Translations under genes and position numbers: made by a program | Part shown: positions 55,747-64,000 of the stretch, in pieces | How positions within the stretch are numbered: position 1 is the stretch's first letter | Layout: each line of letters opens with the position of its first letter | Source: Pseudomonas sp. RIT-PI-r | Lineage (GTDB): Bacteria; Pseudomonadota; Gammaproteobacteria; Pseudomonadales; Pseudomonadaceae | NCBI RefSeq assembly: GCF_001297015.1 | Contig: NZ_LIGE01000013.1 | Location: 186,001-250,000 of the forward strand | Direction: 5' to 3' | Length of the DNA stretch: 64,000 nucleotides | Notes under the pieces: generated by a model | Told to the model about the DNA's origin: nothing | What the model saw: only the letters and a program-made list of their open reading frames with translations | Database searches by the model: none

Positions 55747-56043
55747 ATGGAAATCTCCGGTAACACAGCTTTTTATGCAGGTTTGAGCTCGATCCAGAGC
55801 GGTCAGAACCGCGTCGATCAAGCGGCCAGCCAGATAGCCAACAACACCATCGAACGCTCGGTGACCAGCCAGTCGTCCGAAGTGCAAATCGATCGTCTGC
55901 GTGGTGTCGATCGTGCCCAGCAATCGGATCTGGCCAGCAATGTGGTCGAGATGTCTCAGGGCAAGATCCAGGCAGAGCTGGGTGTGAAAGTCGCCAAGGC
56001 TTCCGATGAAGTGCTCGGTACGATCATCGATACGTTCGCCTGA
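55747..56043 (+). CDS. Small protein with flagellar-rod-like N-terminus
   Basis: A 98-residue protein. Residues 8-36 (AFYAGLSSIQSGQNRVDQAAS then QIANNTIE) resemble the N-terminal helix of flagellar rod and hook proteins, and residues 60-98 look helical. No flagellar gene is nearby; an equivalent (PA0505) sits at this spot in P. aeruginosa. Function unknown. The ATG at 55747 has GGATGAG upstream; an in-frame ATG at 55735 is possible. A strong terminator follows. Confidence 0.82.
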   Translation: MEISGNTAFYAGLSSIQSGQNRVDQAASQIANNTIERSVTSQSSEVQIDRLRGVDRAQQSDLASNVVEMSQGKIQAELGVKVAKASDEVLGTIIDTFA

Positions 56044-56065
56044 TTTTCTTGTCTTCTGCACGCTG

Positions 56066-56093
56066 AACGCCGCGACCTTTCGCGGCGTTTTTT
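56066..56093 (+). terminator. Rho-independent terminator
   Basis: AACGCCGCG (56066-56074), loop ACCTTT, CGCGGCGTT (56081-56089), then a T-run. It ends the bio/rod-like-protein transcripts before the acyl-CoA dehydrogenase promoter. Confidence 0.92.
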
Positions 56094-56213
56094 GTTGTAA
56101 GTCCTTCTCCCTCAACTAATCTTTTTTCAGCGCCCGTGGCTCGTTCGAGTGCATGGCGGTTTGCTGTGTCCGACGTTTTAAAAATCTGATGACGAACGGC
56201 AAAAGATCGATGC

Positions 56214-56257
56214 TTGACAAGATTTCGGCGTAAACGTATGTTTCAAACAACTGTTTG
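56214..56257 (+). promoter_or_regulatory. Promoter with two overlapping PsrA-type boxes upstream of acyl-CoA dehydrogenase
   Basis: TTGACA (56214-56219), 17-base spacer, TATGTT (56237-56242). Over the -10 lie two boxes of the reported PsrA form (G/C)AAAC-N2-4-GTTT(G/C): TAAAC-GTAT-GTTTC (56231-56244) and CAAAC-AACT-GTTTG (56244-56257). PsrA represses fatty-acid oxidation genes until it binds long-chain fatty acyl signals. Boxes are seen; regulation is inferred. Confidence 0.72.
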
Positions 56258-56318
56258 ACCGTCACAACAAATCAACACGGTCGTTCATTCCCGGTTACAT
56301 CAGCAGAGGTTTATCGCT

Positions 56319-58124
56319 ATGCCTGACTACAAGGCCCCCTTGCGTGATATTCGCTTCGTTCGTGACGAGCTGCTCGGCTACGAAGCGCACTATCAGAGCC
56401 TTCCGGCTTGCGCAGACGCAACTCCGGACATGGTTGACGCCATTCTCGAAGAAGGCGCCAAGTTTTGTGAGCAGGTACTGGCACCGCTGAACCGCGTGGG
56501 CGACCTCGAAGGTTGCACCTGGAGCGAGTCCGGCGTGAAAACCCCGACCGGCTTCAAAGAGGCTTACAAGCAATTTGTCGAAGGCGGCTGGCCGAGCCTC
56601 GCTCACGACGTCGAGCACGGCGGTCAAGGCCTGCCTGAGTCGCTGGGTCTGGCAGTGAGCGAAATGGTTGGTGAAGCCAACTGGTCGTGGGGCATGTACC
56701 CAGGCCTGTCGCACGGCGCGATGAACACCATCTCCGAGCACGGCACCCCTGAGCAGCAAGAAGCCTATCTGACCAAACTGGTTTCCGGCGAATGGACCGG
56801 CACCATGTGCCTGACCGAACCGCACTGCGGCACCGACCTGGGCATGCTGCGTACCAAGGCCGAACCTCAGGCTGATGGTTCCTACAAAGTCTCCGGCACC
56901 AAGATCTTCATCTCGGCCGGTGAACACGACATGGCCGACAACATCGTCCACATCGTGCTGGCTCGCCTGCCGGACGCGCCGGCTGGCACCAAAGGCATCT
57001 CGCTGTTCATCGTTCCAAAGTTCATGCCGAATGCCGATGGCACTGTCGGTGAGCGCAACGCAGTGACCTGCGGTTCGCTGGAACACAAGATGGGCATCCA
57101 CGGCAACGCCACTTGCGTGATGAACTTCGACGGCGCTACCGGTTACCTGATCGGCCCGGCGAACAAAGGCCTGAACTGCATGTTCACCTTTATGAACACC
57201 GCACGTCTGGGCACCGCGCTGCAAGGTCTGGCCCACGCCGAAATCGGTTTCCAGGGTGGCTTGAAATACGCTCGCGATCGTCTGCAAATGCGCTCCCTGA
57301 CTGGCCCGAAAGCGCCGGAAAAAGCCGCTGACCCGATCATCGTGCACCCTGACGTACGCCGCATGCTGTTGACCATGAAGGCGTTCGCCGAAGGCAACCG
57401 TGCGATGGTGTACTTCACCGCCAAACAGGTCGACATCGTCAAATACGGTGTGGACGAAGAAGAGAAGAAGAAAGCCGACGCACTGCTGGCCTTCATGACT
57501 CCGATCGCCAAGGCGTTCATGACCGAAGTCGGTTTCGAATCCGCCAACCACGGCGTGCAGATCTACGGCGGCCACGGCTTCATCGCCGAGTGGGGCATGG
57601 AGCAGAACGTTCGCGACAGCCGCATTTCGATGCTGTACGAAGGCACCACCGGTATTCAGGCGCTCGACCTGCTCGGCCGTAAAGTGCTGATGACTCAAGG
57701 CGAAGCTCTGAAAGGCTTCACCAAGATCGTCCACAAGTTCTGCCAGAACAACGAAGGCAACGAAGCCGTTGCAGAGTTCGTCGCACCGTTGGCGGCAATC
57801 AACAAAGAGTGGGGCGAGCTGACCATGAAGGTCGGTATGGCTGCCATGAAAGATCGCGAAGAAGTCGGCGCGGCCTCCGTGGATTACCTGATGTACTCCG
57901 GTTATGCCTGCCTGGCTTACTTCTGGGCCGACATGGCGCGTCTGGCTGCCGAGAAGCTGGCAGAAGGCACTGGCGACGCAGCGTTCTATACCGCCAAGCT
58001 GCAAACTGCGCGCTTCTACTTCCAGCGCATCCTGCCGCGTACCCGTACGCACGTGGCCACCATGCTGTCGGGCGCCAACAACCTGATGGACATGAAAGAA
58101 GAAGACTTCGCGCTGGGTTACTAA
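56319..58124 (+). CDS. Acyl-CoA dehydrogenase (long FadE-type, first of three)
   Basis: A 601-residue acyl-CoA dehydrogenase of the extended type with a C-terminal extra domain. [18 protein letters not shown] and [16 protein letters not shown] form the FAD/substrate core. The catalytic Glu is expected in [19 protein letters not shown]. It performs the first step of beta-oxidation, passing electrons to ETF. It corresponds to PA0506, reported as a PsrA-controlled fatty acyl-CoA dehydrogenase. Starts at ATG 56319 after AGAGGTTTATCGCT. It is closely related to the next two dehydrogenases. Confidence 0.92.
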   Translation: MPDYKAPLRDIRFVRDELLGYEAHYQSLPACADATPDMVDAILEEGAKFCEQVLAPLNRVGDLEGCTWSESGVKTPTGFKEAYKQFVEGGWPSLAHDVEHGGQGLPESLGLAVSEMVGEANWSWGMYPGLSHGAMNTISEHGTPEQQEAYLTKLVSGEWTGTMCLTEPHCGTDLGMLRTKAEPQADGSYKVSGTKIFISAGEHDMADNIVHIVLARLPDAPAGTKGISLFIVPKFMPNADGTVGERNAVTCGSLEHKMGIHGNATCVMNFDGATGYLIGPANKGLNCMFTFMNTARLGTALQGLAHAEIGFQGGLKYARDRLQMRSLTGPKAPEKAADPIIVHPDVRRMLLTMKAFAEGNRAMVYFTAKQVDIVKYGVDEEEKKKADALLAFMTPIAKAFMTEVGFESANHGVQIYGGHGFIAEWGMEQNVRDSRISMLYEGTTGIQALDLLGRKVLMTQGEALKGFTKIVHKFCQNNEGNEAVAEFVAPLAAINKEWGELTMKVGMAAMKDREEVGAASVDYLMYSGYACLAYFWADMARLAAEKLAEGTGDAAFYTAKLQTARFYFQRILPRTRTHVATMLSGANNLMDMKEEDFALGY

Positions 58125-58143
58125 GCTCTAGCGCTGTCTCATG

Positions 58144-58180
58144 AAAACCGCTGCTCCCGTTAGGGGGCAGCGGTTTTTTT
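58144..58180 (+). terminator. Rho-independent terminator
   Basis: ACCGCTGC (58147-58154) and GCAGCGGT (58167-58174) with a TCCC/GGGG extension, then seven T. It ends the first dehydrogenase transcript. Confidence 0.9.
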
Positions 58181-58316
58181 GTTGGCGAATCGCTCAGATA
58201 GTCGAGCTTCCGGCCGTTAAAGAGACAGTGTGTGATCTGGATCACATTGTGTGGGCTTGGCTGCACTTTGCAGGCACAATGCCATCTCTTTGCCATGACG
58301 GGTCGGAGCTTTACCC

Positions 58317-59606
58317 TTGCCACGTTCTTCCGCTGTACGTTTCAGTCATTTCCTACCTTCACTGCTGTTGTTACTCGCGGGGTTGGCGGCTGCGTACGTC
58401 AAAGACCTCAACGTGTTCTTCACTTCGCTGTTCAATGTGTTGCCGACGTTGGTGCTGTTGTTGGGTGGTGCTTATTGCGCGGTTTACCGCCGTCAGCGGG
58501 AACTGTTTCTGATGCTCACGGTGTACATCGCCTACTTTCTTCTCGATACCCAGACCGATTATTACCGTGACAACGGCAAGGTGCGCGAAGACGCTGCGGT
58601 AGTGTTTCATCTGGTCTGCCTGTTGCTGCCCTTACTGTTCGGCCTCTTCGCCGCGTGGCAGGAGCGCACGCATCTGTTTCAGGACATGGTCGCGCGGTTT
58701 GCCGTTTTACTGGCATTCGGCAGCGTGGCGTTGGGCCTTGAGCAAAGTTATCCCCAGGCTTTGCTGATCTGGCTGTCGGAGATCCGCTGGCCGGCGCTGC
58801 ACGGCGCATGGATGAGTCTGATCCAGCTATCCTATCCCGTGTTTATCTCGGCATTCCTGTTGCTCGCCTGGCAATACTGGCGCAATCCGCGCCCACTGCA
58901 TGCGGCGCAACTGGTCGGCTTGCTCGGCGTGTTCTGGATGCTGCCGAAAACCTTCATCCTGCCGTTCACCCTGAACATCATGTGCAGCCAGGTGATGCTG
59001 ATGATTGCCGCAGCAGTTGCGCATGAGGCATATCAAATGGCCTTCCGCGACGAACTCACCGGTCTACCTGGGCGCCGCGCGCTCAACGAACGCATGCAGC
59101 GCCTTGGCCGTAACTACGTGCTGGCGATGAGTGACGTCGATCACTTCAAGAAATTCAACGACACCCATGGCCACGATGTCGGTGACCAGGTGCTGCGTCT
59201 GGTCGCCAGCAAACTGTCGAAAATCAGCGGTGGCGGTAGGGCGTATCGCTATGGTGGTGAGGAATTCGCCTTGGTGTTTGCAGGCAAAACCCTTGAAGAG
59301 TGCATGCCGCATCTGGAAGTGATCCGCGAGTCGATTGCTTCCTACAGCATTCAATTGCGCAATCAGGAAAACCGTCCGCAGGATGACCAACAGGGTCGTC
59401 AGCGCCGCGCCGGCTCGGGTGCCTCCAGCGTATCGGTGACGGTGAGCATCGGCGTCGCCGAACGAGTGGAACAGCGCAATCCGGAGCAAGTGCTGAAGTC
59501 CGCCGACGAGGCGCTTTACGCCGCTAAGGGCGCGGGGCGTAACTGCGTGGTGGCATACGGACAAAACCGCCGCGGCGCGGTGCGCATGGACACGGCCGCA
59601 GGTTGA
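58317..59606 (+). CDS. Membrane diguanylate cyclase (GGDEF)
   Basis: A 429-residue protein with about seven hydrophobic segments (to about residue 240) and a C-terminal GGDEF domain. The active-site motif is GGEEF at 313-317, with FRDELTGLPGRRALNERM and AMSDVDHFKKFNDTHGHDVGDQ before it. It should make cyclic di-GMP. No RxxD inhibitory site is seen upstream of GGEEF, so product feedback may be lacking. The start is TTG at 58317 with GGAG 8 bases upstream. It lies between two paralogous dehydrogenase genes. Confidence 0.9.
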   Translation: MPRSSAVRFSHFLPSLLLLLAGLAAAYVKDLNVFFTSLFNVLPTLVLLLGGAYCAVYRRQRELFLMLTVYIAYFLLDTQTDYYRDNGKVREDAAVVFHLVCLLLPLLFGLFAAWQERTHLFQDMVARFAVLLAFGSVALGLEQSYPQALLIWLSEIRWPALHGAWMSLIQLSYPVFISAFLLLAWQYWRNPRPLHAAQLVGLLGVFWMLPKTFILPFTLNIMCSQVMLMIAAAVAHEAYQMAFRDELTGLPGRRALNERMQRLGRNYVLAMSDVDHFKKFNDTHGHDVGDQVLRLVASKLSKISGGGRAYRYGGEEFALVFAGKTLEECMPHLEVIRESIASYSIQLRNQENRPQDDQQGRQRRAGSGASSVSVTVSIGVAERVEQRNPEQVLKSADEALYAAKGAGRNCVVAYGQNRRGAVRMDTAAG

Positions 59607-59696
59607 GTGATGACGGCGCATTCAGCGTCTGCACAGTGATTGTGGGGCGTGGTGGCCAGCAGTAGGTTGGAGAAATCTGCTGACGGAGAAGCCACC

Positions 59697-61493
59697 ATGC
59701 CTGAGTACAAAGCTCCCCTGCGCGACATGCGCTTTCTGATCAACCACGTCTTCGACTTCCACGCCAATTACGCTGCCCTCGGCGCGCACGACGCCAGCCC
59801 GGACATGATCAACGCGATTCTCGAAGAGGGTGCGAAGTTCTGCGAGAACGTCCTCGCGCCGCTCAATCGCAGCGGTGACGAAGAGGGCTGCCATTTCGAC
59901 AACGGTGTGGTGACAACGCCTACAGGCTTCAAGCAAGCCTTCGCACAATACGTCGAGGGCGGCTGGCACGGTCTGGCAGCAGATCCGGTTTACGGCGGCC
60001 AGGGCTTGCCGAGTTCGCTGGGATTGGTGATCAGCGAAATGGTCGGCTCCAGCAATACCTCCTGGGGCATGTACCCGGGCCTGACCCACGGCGCGATGTC
60101 GGCAATCCATGCCCACGGCACTGCCGAGCAAAAAGAAACTTACCTGAGCAAACTCACCGCCGGCCAATGGACCGGCACCATGTGCCTGACCGAAGCCCAT
60201 TGCGGTACCGACCTGGGCATCATCAAGACCCGCGCCGTACCTCAGGCTGACGGCAGTTATGCGGTCACCGGCAGCAAGATTTTCATCTCCGCCGGCGAGC
60301 ACGACATGAGCGACAACATCATCCATCTGGTGTTGGCGAAACTGCCGGACGCGCCGGCAGGGACCAAAGGGATTTCGCTGTTTATCGTGCCGAAGTTCTT
60401 GCCGGATGCGGCGGGCGAAGCAGGCGAGCGCAACGGCGTGTCTTGCGGTTCGATCGAGCACAAGATGGGCATCAAAGCGTCGGCCACTTGCGTGCTCAAC
60501 TTCGACGGCGCCAAGGGCTACCTGATCGGCGAACCGAACAAGGGCCTGAACTGCATGTTCACCATGATGAACCACGCGCGGCTCGGCACCGGCATGCAGG
60601 GGTTGTGTCTGGGCGAGGCAAGCTTTCAGGGCGCGATCAAATACGCCAACGACCGCTTGCAGATGCGCTCACTGACTGGCGCCAAAGCCCCGGAAAAAGC
60701 GGCCGACCCGATCATCGTCCACCCGGACGTGCGGCGCATGTTGCTGACCATGAAAGCTTTCAACGAAGGCAACCGCGCGTTGACCTACTTCACCGCGCAG
60801 TTGCTCGATGTCGCGCATCTGAGCAGCGACGCCGAGGCACGGCAGGAGGCGGAAGACCTGTTGGCGTTCCTCACGCCGATCTGCAAGGCGTTCATGACCG
60901 ACACCGGGCTGGAAGTGACCAACCACGGCATGCAGGTGTTTGGTGGCCACGGTTTTATTCGCGAGTGGGGCATGGAGCAGTTGGTTCGCGACTGTCGGAT
61001 TGCACCGATCTACGAAGGCACCAATGGCATTCAGGCGCTGGATCTGCTCGGACGTAAGGTGCTGGGCAGTCAGGGTAAGTTGCTGCGTGGCTTCACCAAA
61101 ATCGTCCACAAATTCTGCGCAGCCAACGCCGAACATCCGCAACTGGGCAGTTTCGTTGCGCAACTCAATCAGTTGAACCAGCAGTGGGGCGACCTGACCA
61201 TGAAGGTCGGCATGGCGGCGATGAAGAATCCGGATGAAGTGGGCGCGGCGTCGGTGGATTACCTGATGTACAGCGGTTACATCATTCTCGGTTATCTGTG
61301 GTTGCGCATGGCGTTGGTGGCGCAGGCGCAACTGGAAGCGGGCGAGGGTGAGGCGGATTACCTGCGGGGAAAATTGGCGACGAGCGAGTTTTACTTCAAG
61401 CGATTGTTGCCGCGTACGGCGGCGCATCGAGCGGCGATCGAGGCGGGGAGTGATTGTTTGATGAAGTTGCCGGCGGAGGTGTTTGCGCTTTAA
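59697..61493 (+). CDS. Acyl-CoA dehydrogenase (second of three)
   Basis: A 598-residue paralog of the gene at 56319, sharing long near-identical blocks such as [20 protein letters not shown] and CLTEAHCGTDLGIIKTRA. The catalytic Glu is in [19 protein letters not shown]. It corresponds to the PA0507 position. The ATG at 59697 follows GGAGAAGCCACC. It lies 90 bases after the GGDEF gene without a visible terminator, so the two may be co-transcribed. Confidence 0.92.
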   Translation: MPEYKAPLRDMRFLINHVFDFHANYAALGAHDASPDMINAILEEGAKFCENVLAPLNRSGDEEGCHFDNGVVTTPTGFKQAFAQYVEGGWHGLAADPVYGGQGLPSSLGLVISEMVGSSNTSWGMYPGLTHGAMSAIHAHGTAEQKETYLSKLTAGQWTGTMCLTEAHCGTDLGIIKTRAVPQADGSYAVTGSKIFISAGEHDMSDNIIHLVLAKLPDAPAGTKGISLFIVPKFLPDAAGEAGERNGVSCGSIEHKMGIKASATCVLNFDGAKGYLIGEPNKGLNCMFTMMNHARLGTGMQGLCLGEASFQGAIKYANDRLQMRSLTGAKAPEKAADPIIVHPDVRRMLLTMKAFNEGNRALTYFTAQLLDVAHLSSDAEARQEAEDLLAFLTPICKAFMTDTGLEVTNHGMQVFGGHGFIREWGMEQLVRDCRIAPIYEGTNGIQALDLLGRKVLGSQGKLLRGFTKIVHKFCAANAEHPQLGSFVAQLNQLNQQWGDLTMKVGMAAMKNPDEVGAASVDYLMYSGYIILGYLWLRMALVAQAQLEAGEGEADYLRGKLATSEFYFKRLLPRTAAHRAAIEAGSDCLMKLPAEVFAL

Positions 61494-61497
61494 GGAA

Positions 61498-61592
61498 GAT
61501 CAAAAGATCGTCCGATCGCGGCCCGAGCCTTCGGCAGCTCCTACACGGGATCTAATTTCTCTGTAGGAGCTGCCGAAGGCTGCGATCTTTTT
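61498..61592. repeat. Family B REP doublet with an interrupted left arm
   Basis: The right arm is regular (TGTAGGAGCTGCCGAAGGC then TGCGATC). The left arm has about 16 extra bases (around TCCGATCGCGGCCCGA, 61510-61525) between AAAAGATCG and GCCTTCGGCAGC. It lies between the second and third dehydrogenase genes. Confidence 0.85.
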
Positions 61593-61720
61593 TGTTGTGA
61601 CTAAAAATAACAAATCAGTCACCGGTTGACCCTATGTGTCGCAAAAGTTGTTGAGGTACACTCCGGCTCAACGAAAACACCATTCCACGAATCACCTGTT
61701 TAGATCTTGCGAGGTTTGCC

Positions 61721-63499
61721 ATGGCTGACTACAAAGCGCCGCTGCGCGATATGCGCTTCGTCCTCAATGAAGTGTTCGAAGTCGCCAAACTCTGGGCCGA
61801 ACTGCCGGCGCTGGCCGAGACCGTCGACGCCGAAACCGTTGAAGCCATTCTCGAAGAGGCCGGCAAGGTCACCAGCAAAAGCATCGCGCCTCTGAGCCGT
61901 GCGGCTGACGAAGAAGGTTGTCACTGGTCGGACGGTGCCGTCACCACCCCGGCCGGTTTCCCACAGGCTTATCAGACTTATGCTGAAGGCGGTTGGGTTG
62001 GCGTCGGTGGCGATCCGCAATACGGCGGCATGGGCATGCCCAAAGCCGTGTCGGCGCAGGTCGAAGAAATGGTCAACTCTGCCAGCCTGTCCTTCGGTCT
62101 GTACCCGATGCTGACCGCTGGCGCCTGCCTGTCGATCAACGCCCACGCCAGCGAAGAGCTGAAAGCCGCCTACTTGCCGAACATGTACGCCGGCGTCTGG
62201 GCCGGTTCGATGTGCCTGACCGAGCCGCACGCCGGCACCGACCTGGGGATTATTCGCACCAAGGCCGAGCCTCAGGCCGACGGTTCCTACAAGGTCAGCG
62301 GCACCAAGATCTTCATCACCGGTGGCGAACACGACCTTACCGAAAACATCATTCACCTGGTGCTGGCCAAACTGCCAGATGCCCCGGCGGGCCCGAAAGG
62401 CATTTCGCTGTTCCTGGTGCCGAAGTTCATGGTCAATGCCGACGGCAGCCTGGGCGCACGCAACCCGGCGAACTGCGGTTCGATCGAACATAAAATGGGC
62501 ATCCAGGCGTCCGCGACCTGCGTGATGAACTTCGACGAAGCTTTCGGTTATCTGGTCGGCGAGCCAAACAAAGGCCTGGCCGCGATGTTCACCATGATGA
62601 ACTACGAGCGTCTGGGCGTTGGTATCCAAGGCCTGGCGACTGGTGAGCGTTCGTACCAGAACGCCGTTGAATACGCCCGCGACCGTCTGCAAAGCCGTTC
62701 GCCAACCGGCGCGCAGAACAAAGACAAAGTCGCTGACCCGATCATCGTCCACCCGGACGTGCGTCGCATGCTGCTGACCATGAAAGCCTCGAACGAGGGT
62801 GGCCGTGCGTTCTCCACCTACGTGGCGATGCAACTCGACACCGCCAAGTTCAGTGAAGACGCTACAACGCGTAAGCGAGCCGAGGATCTGGTCGCTCTGC
62901 TGACGCCAGTGGCCAAGGCTTTCCTTACCGATCTGGGTCTGGAAACCACCGTGCACGGCCAGCAGATTTTCGGCGGCCACGGTTACATCCGCGAGTGGGG
63001 GCAGGAGCAACTGGTGCGTGACGTGCGCATCACCCAGATCTACGAAGGCACCAACGGCATTCAGGCGCTGGACCTGGTTGGTCGCAAGATCGTCGGCAGC
63101 GGCGGCGCGTTCTACAAATTGTTTGCTGACGAGATCCGTCATTTCACCGCAACGGCCAGTGCCGATCTGGGCGAATTCACCAGACCGTTGAACGACGCTG
63201 TCGACACCCTCGACGAACTGACGTCGTGGTTGCTGGATCGGGCGAAAAACAATCCGAACGAAATCGGCGCGGCTTCGGTCGAATATTTGCAAGCGTTCGG
63301 TTACACGGCGTACGCCTACATGTGGGCACTGATGGCCAAGGCTTCGCTGGGCAAAGAAACGCAGGACGATTTCTACGCCAGCAAGCTTGGCACTGCGCGC
63401 TTCTACTTCGCCCGTCTGCTGCCGCGCATCCACTCGTTGAGCGCCTCAGTGAAGGCCGGTAGCGAGTCGTTGTTCCTGTTGGATGCAGCGCAATTCTGA
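61721..63499 (+). CDS. Acyl-CoA dehydrogenase (third of three)
   Basis: A 592-residue acyl-CoA dehydrogenase, more diverged than the first two (PEYGGMGMPKAVSAQ-like region YGGMGMPKAVSAQVEEM; CLTEPHAGTDLGIIRTKAEP; catalytic Glu expected in QIYEGTNGIQALDLVGRKI). Corresponds to PA0508, reported to prefer medium or other chain lengths than PA0506, but substrate range cannot be read from sequence. The ATG at 61721 follows GCGAGGTTTGCC. It has its own upstream gap with possible promoter and ends just before the rsmY control site. Confidence 0.92.
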   Translation: MADYKAPLRDMRFVLNEVFEVAKLWAELPALAETVDAETVEAILEEAGKVTSKSIAPLSRAADEEGCHWSDGAVTTPAGFPQAYQTYAEGGWVGVGGDPQYGGMGMPKAVSAQVEEMVNSASLSFGLYPMLTAGACLSINAHASEELKAAYLPNMYAGVWAGSMCLTEPHAGTDLGIIRTKAEPQADGSYKVSGTKIFITGGEHDLTENIIHLVLAKLPDAPAGPKGISLFLVPKFMVNADGSLGARNPANCGSIEHKMGIQASATCVMNFDEAFGYLVGEPNKGLAAMFTMMNYERLGVGIQGLATGERSYQNAVEYARDRLQSRSPTGAQNKDKVADPIIVHPDVRRMLLTMKASNEGGRAFSTYVAMQLDTAKFSEDATTRKRAEDLVALLTPVAKAFLTDLGLETTVHGQQIFGGHGYIREWGQEQLVRDVRITQIYEGTNGIQALDLVGRKIVGSGGAFYKLFADEIRHFTATASADLGEFTRPLNDAVDTLDELTSWLLDRAKNNPNEIGAASVEYLQAFGYTAYAYMWALMAKASLGKETQDDFYASKLGTARFYFARLLPRIHSLSASVKAGSESLFLLDAAQF

Positions 63500-63507
63500 T
63501 GCGATAG

Positions 63508-63535
63508 CGTCATGTAAGCATTCTCTTACATGACG
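63508..63535 (+). promoter_or_regulatory. GacA upstream activating sequence of rsmY
   Basis: The core TGTAAG-CATTCT-CTTACA (63513-63530) is an exact match to the GacA box TGTAAG-N6-CTTACA. It lies within a perfect 11-base inverted repeat (CGTCATGTAAG / CTTACATGACG). Its centre is about 65 bases before the rsmY start, as expected for the UAS. A plausible -10 is TAATCT at 63575-63580. Confidence 0.93.
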
Positions 63536-63586
63536 TGCTGCTGTTCTCCCATATGCGTAGATTGGATCCACGGCTAATCTACATTT

Positions 63587-63708
63587 CATGGACGTCGCGC
63601 AGGAAGCGCAAAGCAACAACACGGACACGTAGGATTCTGCCAGGGTGGCGGAGTGAAATGGATGTCAGGGAAACAGTCTGCAAAGCCCCGCTTCGGCGGG
63701 GTTTTCTT
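63587..63708 (+). ncRNA. rsmY: Small regulatory RNA RsmY
   Basis: About 120 bases, not protein-coding. Seven GGA motifs (63590, 63602, 63623, 63632, 63650, 63660 and 63669), the hallmark of RNAs that sequester RsmA/RsmE. The first hairpin is GCGC-AGGAA-GCGC, as in known RsmY. A GC-rich terminator (CCCCGC-TTCG-GCGGGG, 63686-63701, then T-rich) ends it. A perfect GacA box lies upstream. RsmY is induced by GacS/GacA and frees translation of secondary-metabolite and biofilm mRNAs. The exact 5' end (63585-63590) is estimated. Confidence 0.92.
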
Positions 63709-63710
63709 TT
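63686..63710 (+). terminator. Terminator of rsmY
   Basis: CCCCGC, loop TTCG, GCGGGG, then TTTTCTTTT. It ends rsmY 17 bases before the stop of the convergent LysR-type gene. Confidence 0.93.
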
Positions 63711-63726
63711 GCCCGCAGAAAAGTGA

Positions 63727-64000
63727 TCAGCCCAGAGGTTCCTGCTCAGGCCTCACTTCGCGCTGCATCACTTCCTCCAGCAATGTCTGCAACAGCGCCA
63801 AAGGTGCTTGCTGGCGCTGTACATCACGACAGACCAAACCAACCTTCAGTGGCACCCGTGGTTCGCTCAGCGGTTTCCACAACAGGTCCTGATCGTCGTA
63901 TTCCTTCTGCGAACGCCCTGGCAGCACCGTCGCCAGTTTGGTGTGCGGCAGACTGTCGAGAATCCCCACCATATTATTCAGCTCGGCCTGCACCTGCGGA
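63727..64000 (-). CDS. LysR-type transcriptional regulator (C-terminal part)
   Basis: The frame remains open to the right edge, so the N-terminus (with the helix-turn-helix) is outside the window; about 90 residues are visible. KLATVLPGRSQKEYDDQDLLWKPLSEPRVPLKVGLVCRD and the helical tail ALALLQTLLEEVM fit the effector-binding domain of LysR regulators. It is convergent with rsmY. The regulated pathway is unknown. Confidence 0.78.
   Translation of the reverse strand, partial: PQVQAELNNMVGILDSLPHTKLATVLPGRSQKEYDDQDLLWKPLSEPRVPLKVGLVCRDVQRQQAPLALLQTLLEEVMQREVRPEQEPLG

Noticed and set aside
63535..63726. 63-codon frame over rsmY
   Set aside because: It has an Arg/Thr-rich composition without ribosome site and coincides with a well-supported non-coding RNA.

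Overview
The window is about 64 kb of chromosome from a Pseudomonas of the P. fluorescens group. The evidence is the gene content and order, which I compared from memory with the P. aeruginosa blocks PA5397-PA5421 and PA0460-PA0508, the high GC content, and the many intergenic palindromic repeats ending in TGTAGGAG-type arms that are typical of these genomes. No phage, IS transposase, CRISPR array, tRNA or rRNA was seen.

Bases 1-22,750 form a nearly complete glycine betaine degradation island. GbcA/GbcB demethylate betaine to dimethylglycine. DgcA/DgcB with a dedicated ETF pair take dimethylglycine to sarcosine. Heterotetrameric sarcosine oxidase (SoxBDAG) makes glycine. GlyA, PurU and FdhA process the released one-carbon units, and a threonine aldolase, an SDR enzyme and a TraX-like membrane protein sit inside the island. 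Between the ETF genes and gbcA is a 0.9-kb gene-free stretch with an unusual repeat array carrying perfect DnaA boxes.

Bases 22,870-31,220 hold an ECF sigma/RskA-type anti-sigma pair, a DUF2780 protein, a YihG-like acyltransferase, an ATP-dependent zinc protease-like protein and the creB-creC-creD envelope-stress locus, which is split by an antisense acyltransferase-3 gene. Bases 31,400-37,730 hold a GST and a ferrichrome-type surface-signalling iron uptake locus (fiuI-fiuR-fiuA, then PepSY and a small membrane protein). Bases 38,000-50,980 carry an exonuclease, a CNB-CBS-DUF294 protein, a lone receiver domain, malate synthase G, an ACT-domain regulator, RarD, SrkA, a Tat-exported PhoX phosphatase, a ModE-type regulator and ComF.

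Bases 51,072-55,638 are the biotin operon bioBFHCD. Bases 55,747-63,499 hold a small flagellar-rod-like protein and three paralogous acyl-CoA dehydrogenases with an intervening GGDEF protein; the first dehydrogenase has a promoter overlapped by two PsrA-type boxes. The right end contains the small regulatory RNA gene rsmY with a perfect GacA upstream activating sequence, then the tail of a LysR-type regulator.

Four families of intergenic repeats are scattered through the window, sometimes inside operons. The most unusual sequence structure is a two-part module, a perfect DnaA box followed about 59 nt later by GATCAAAAAAC, found repeatedly at two loci about 38 kb apart.
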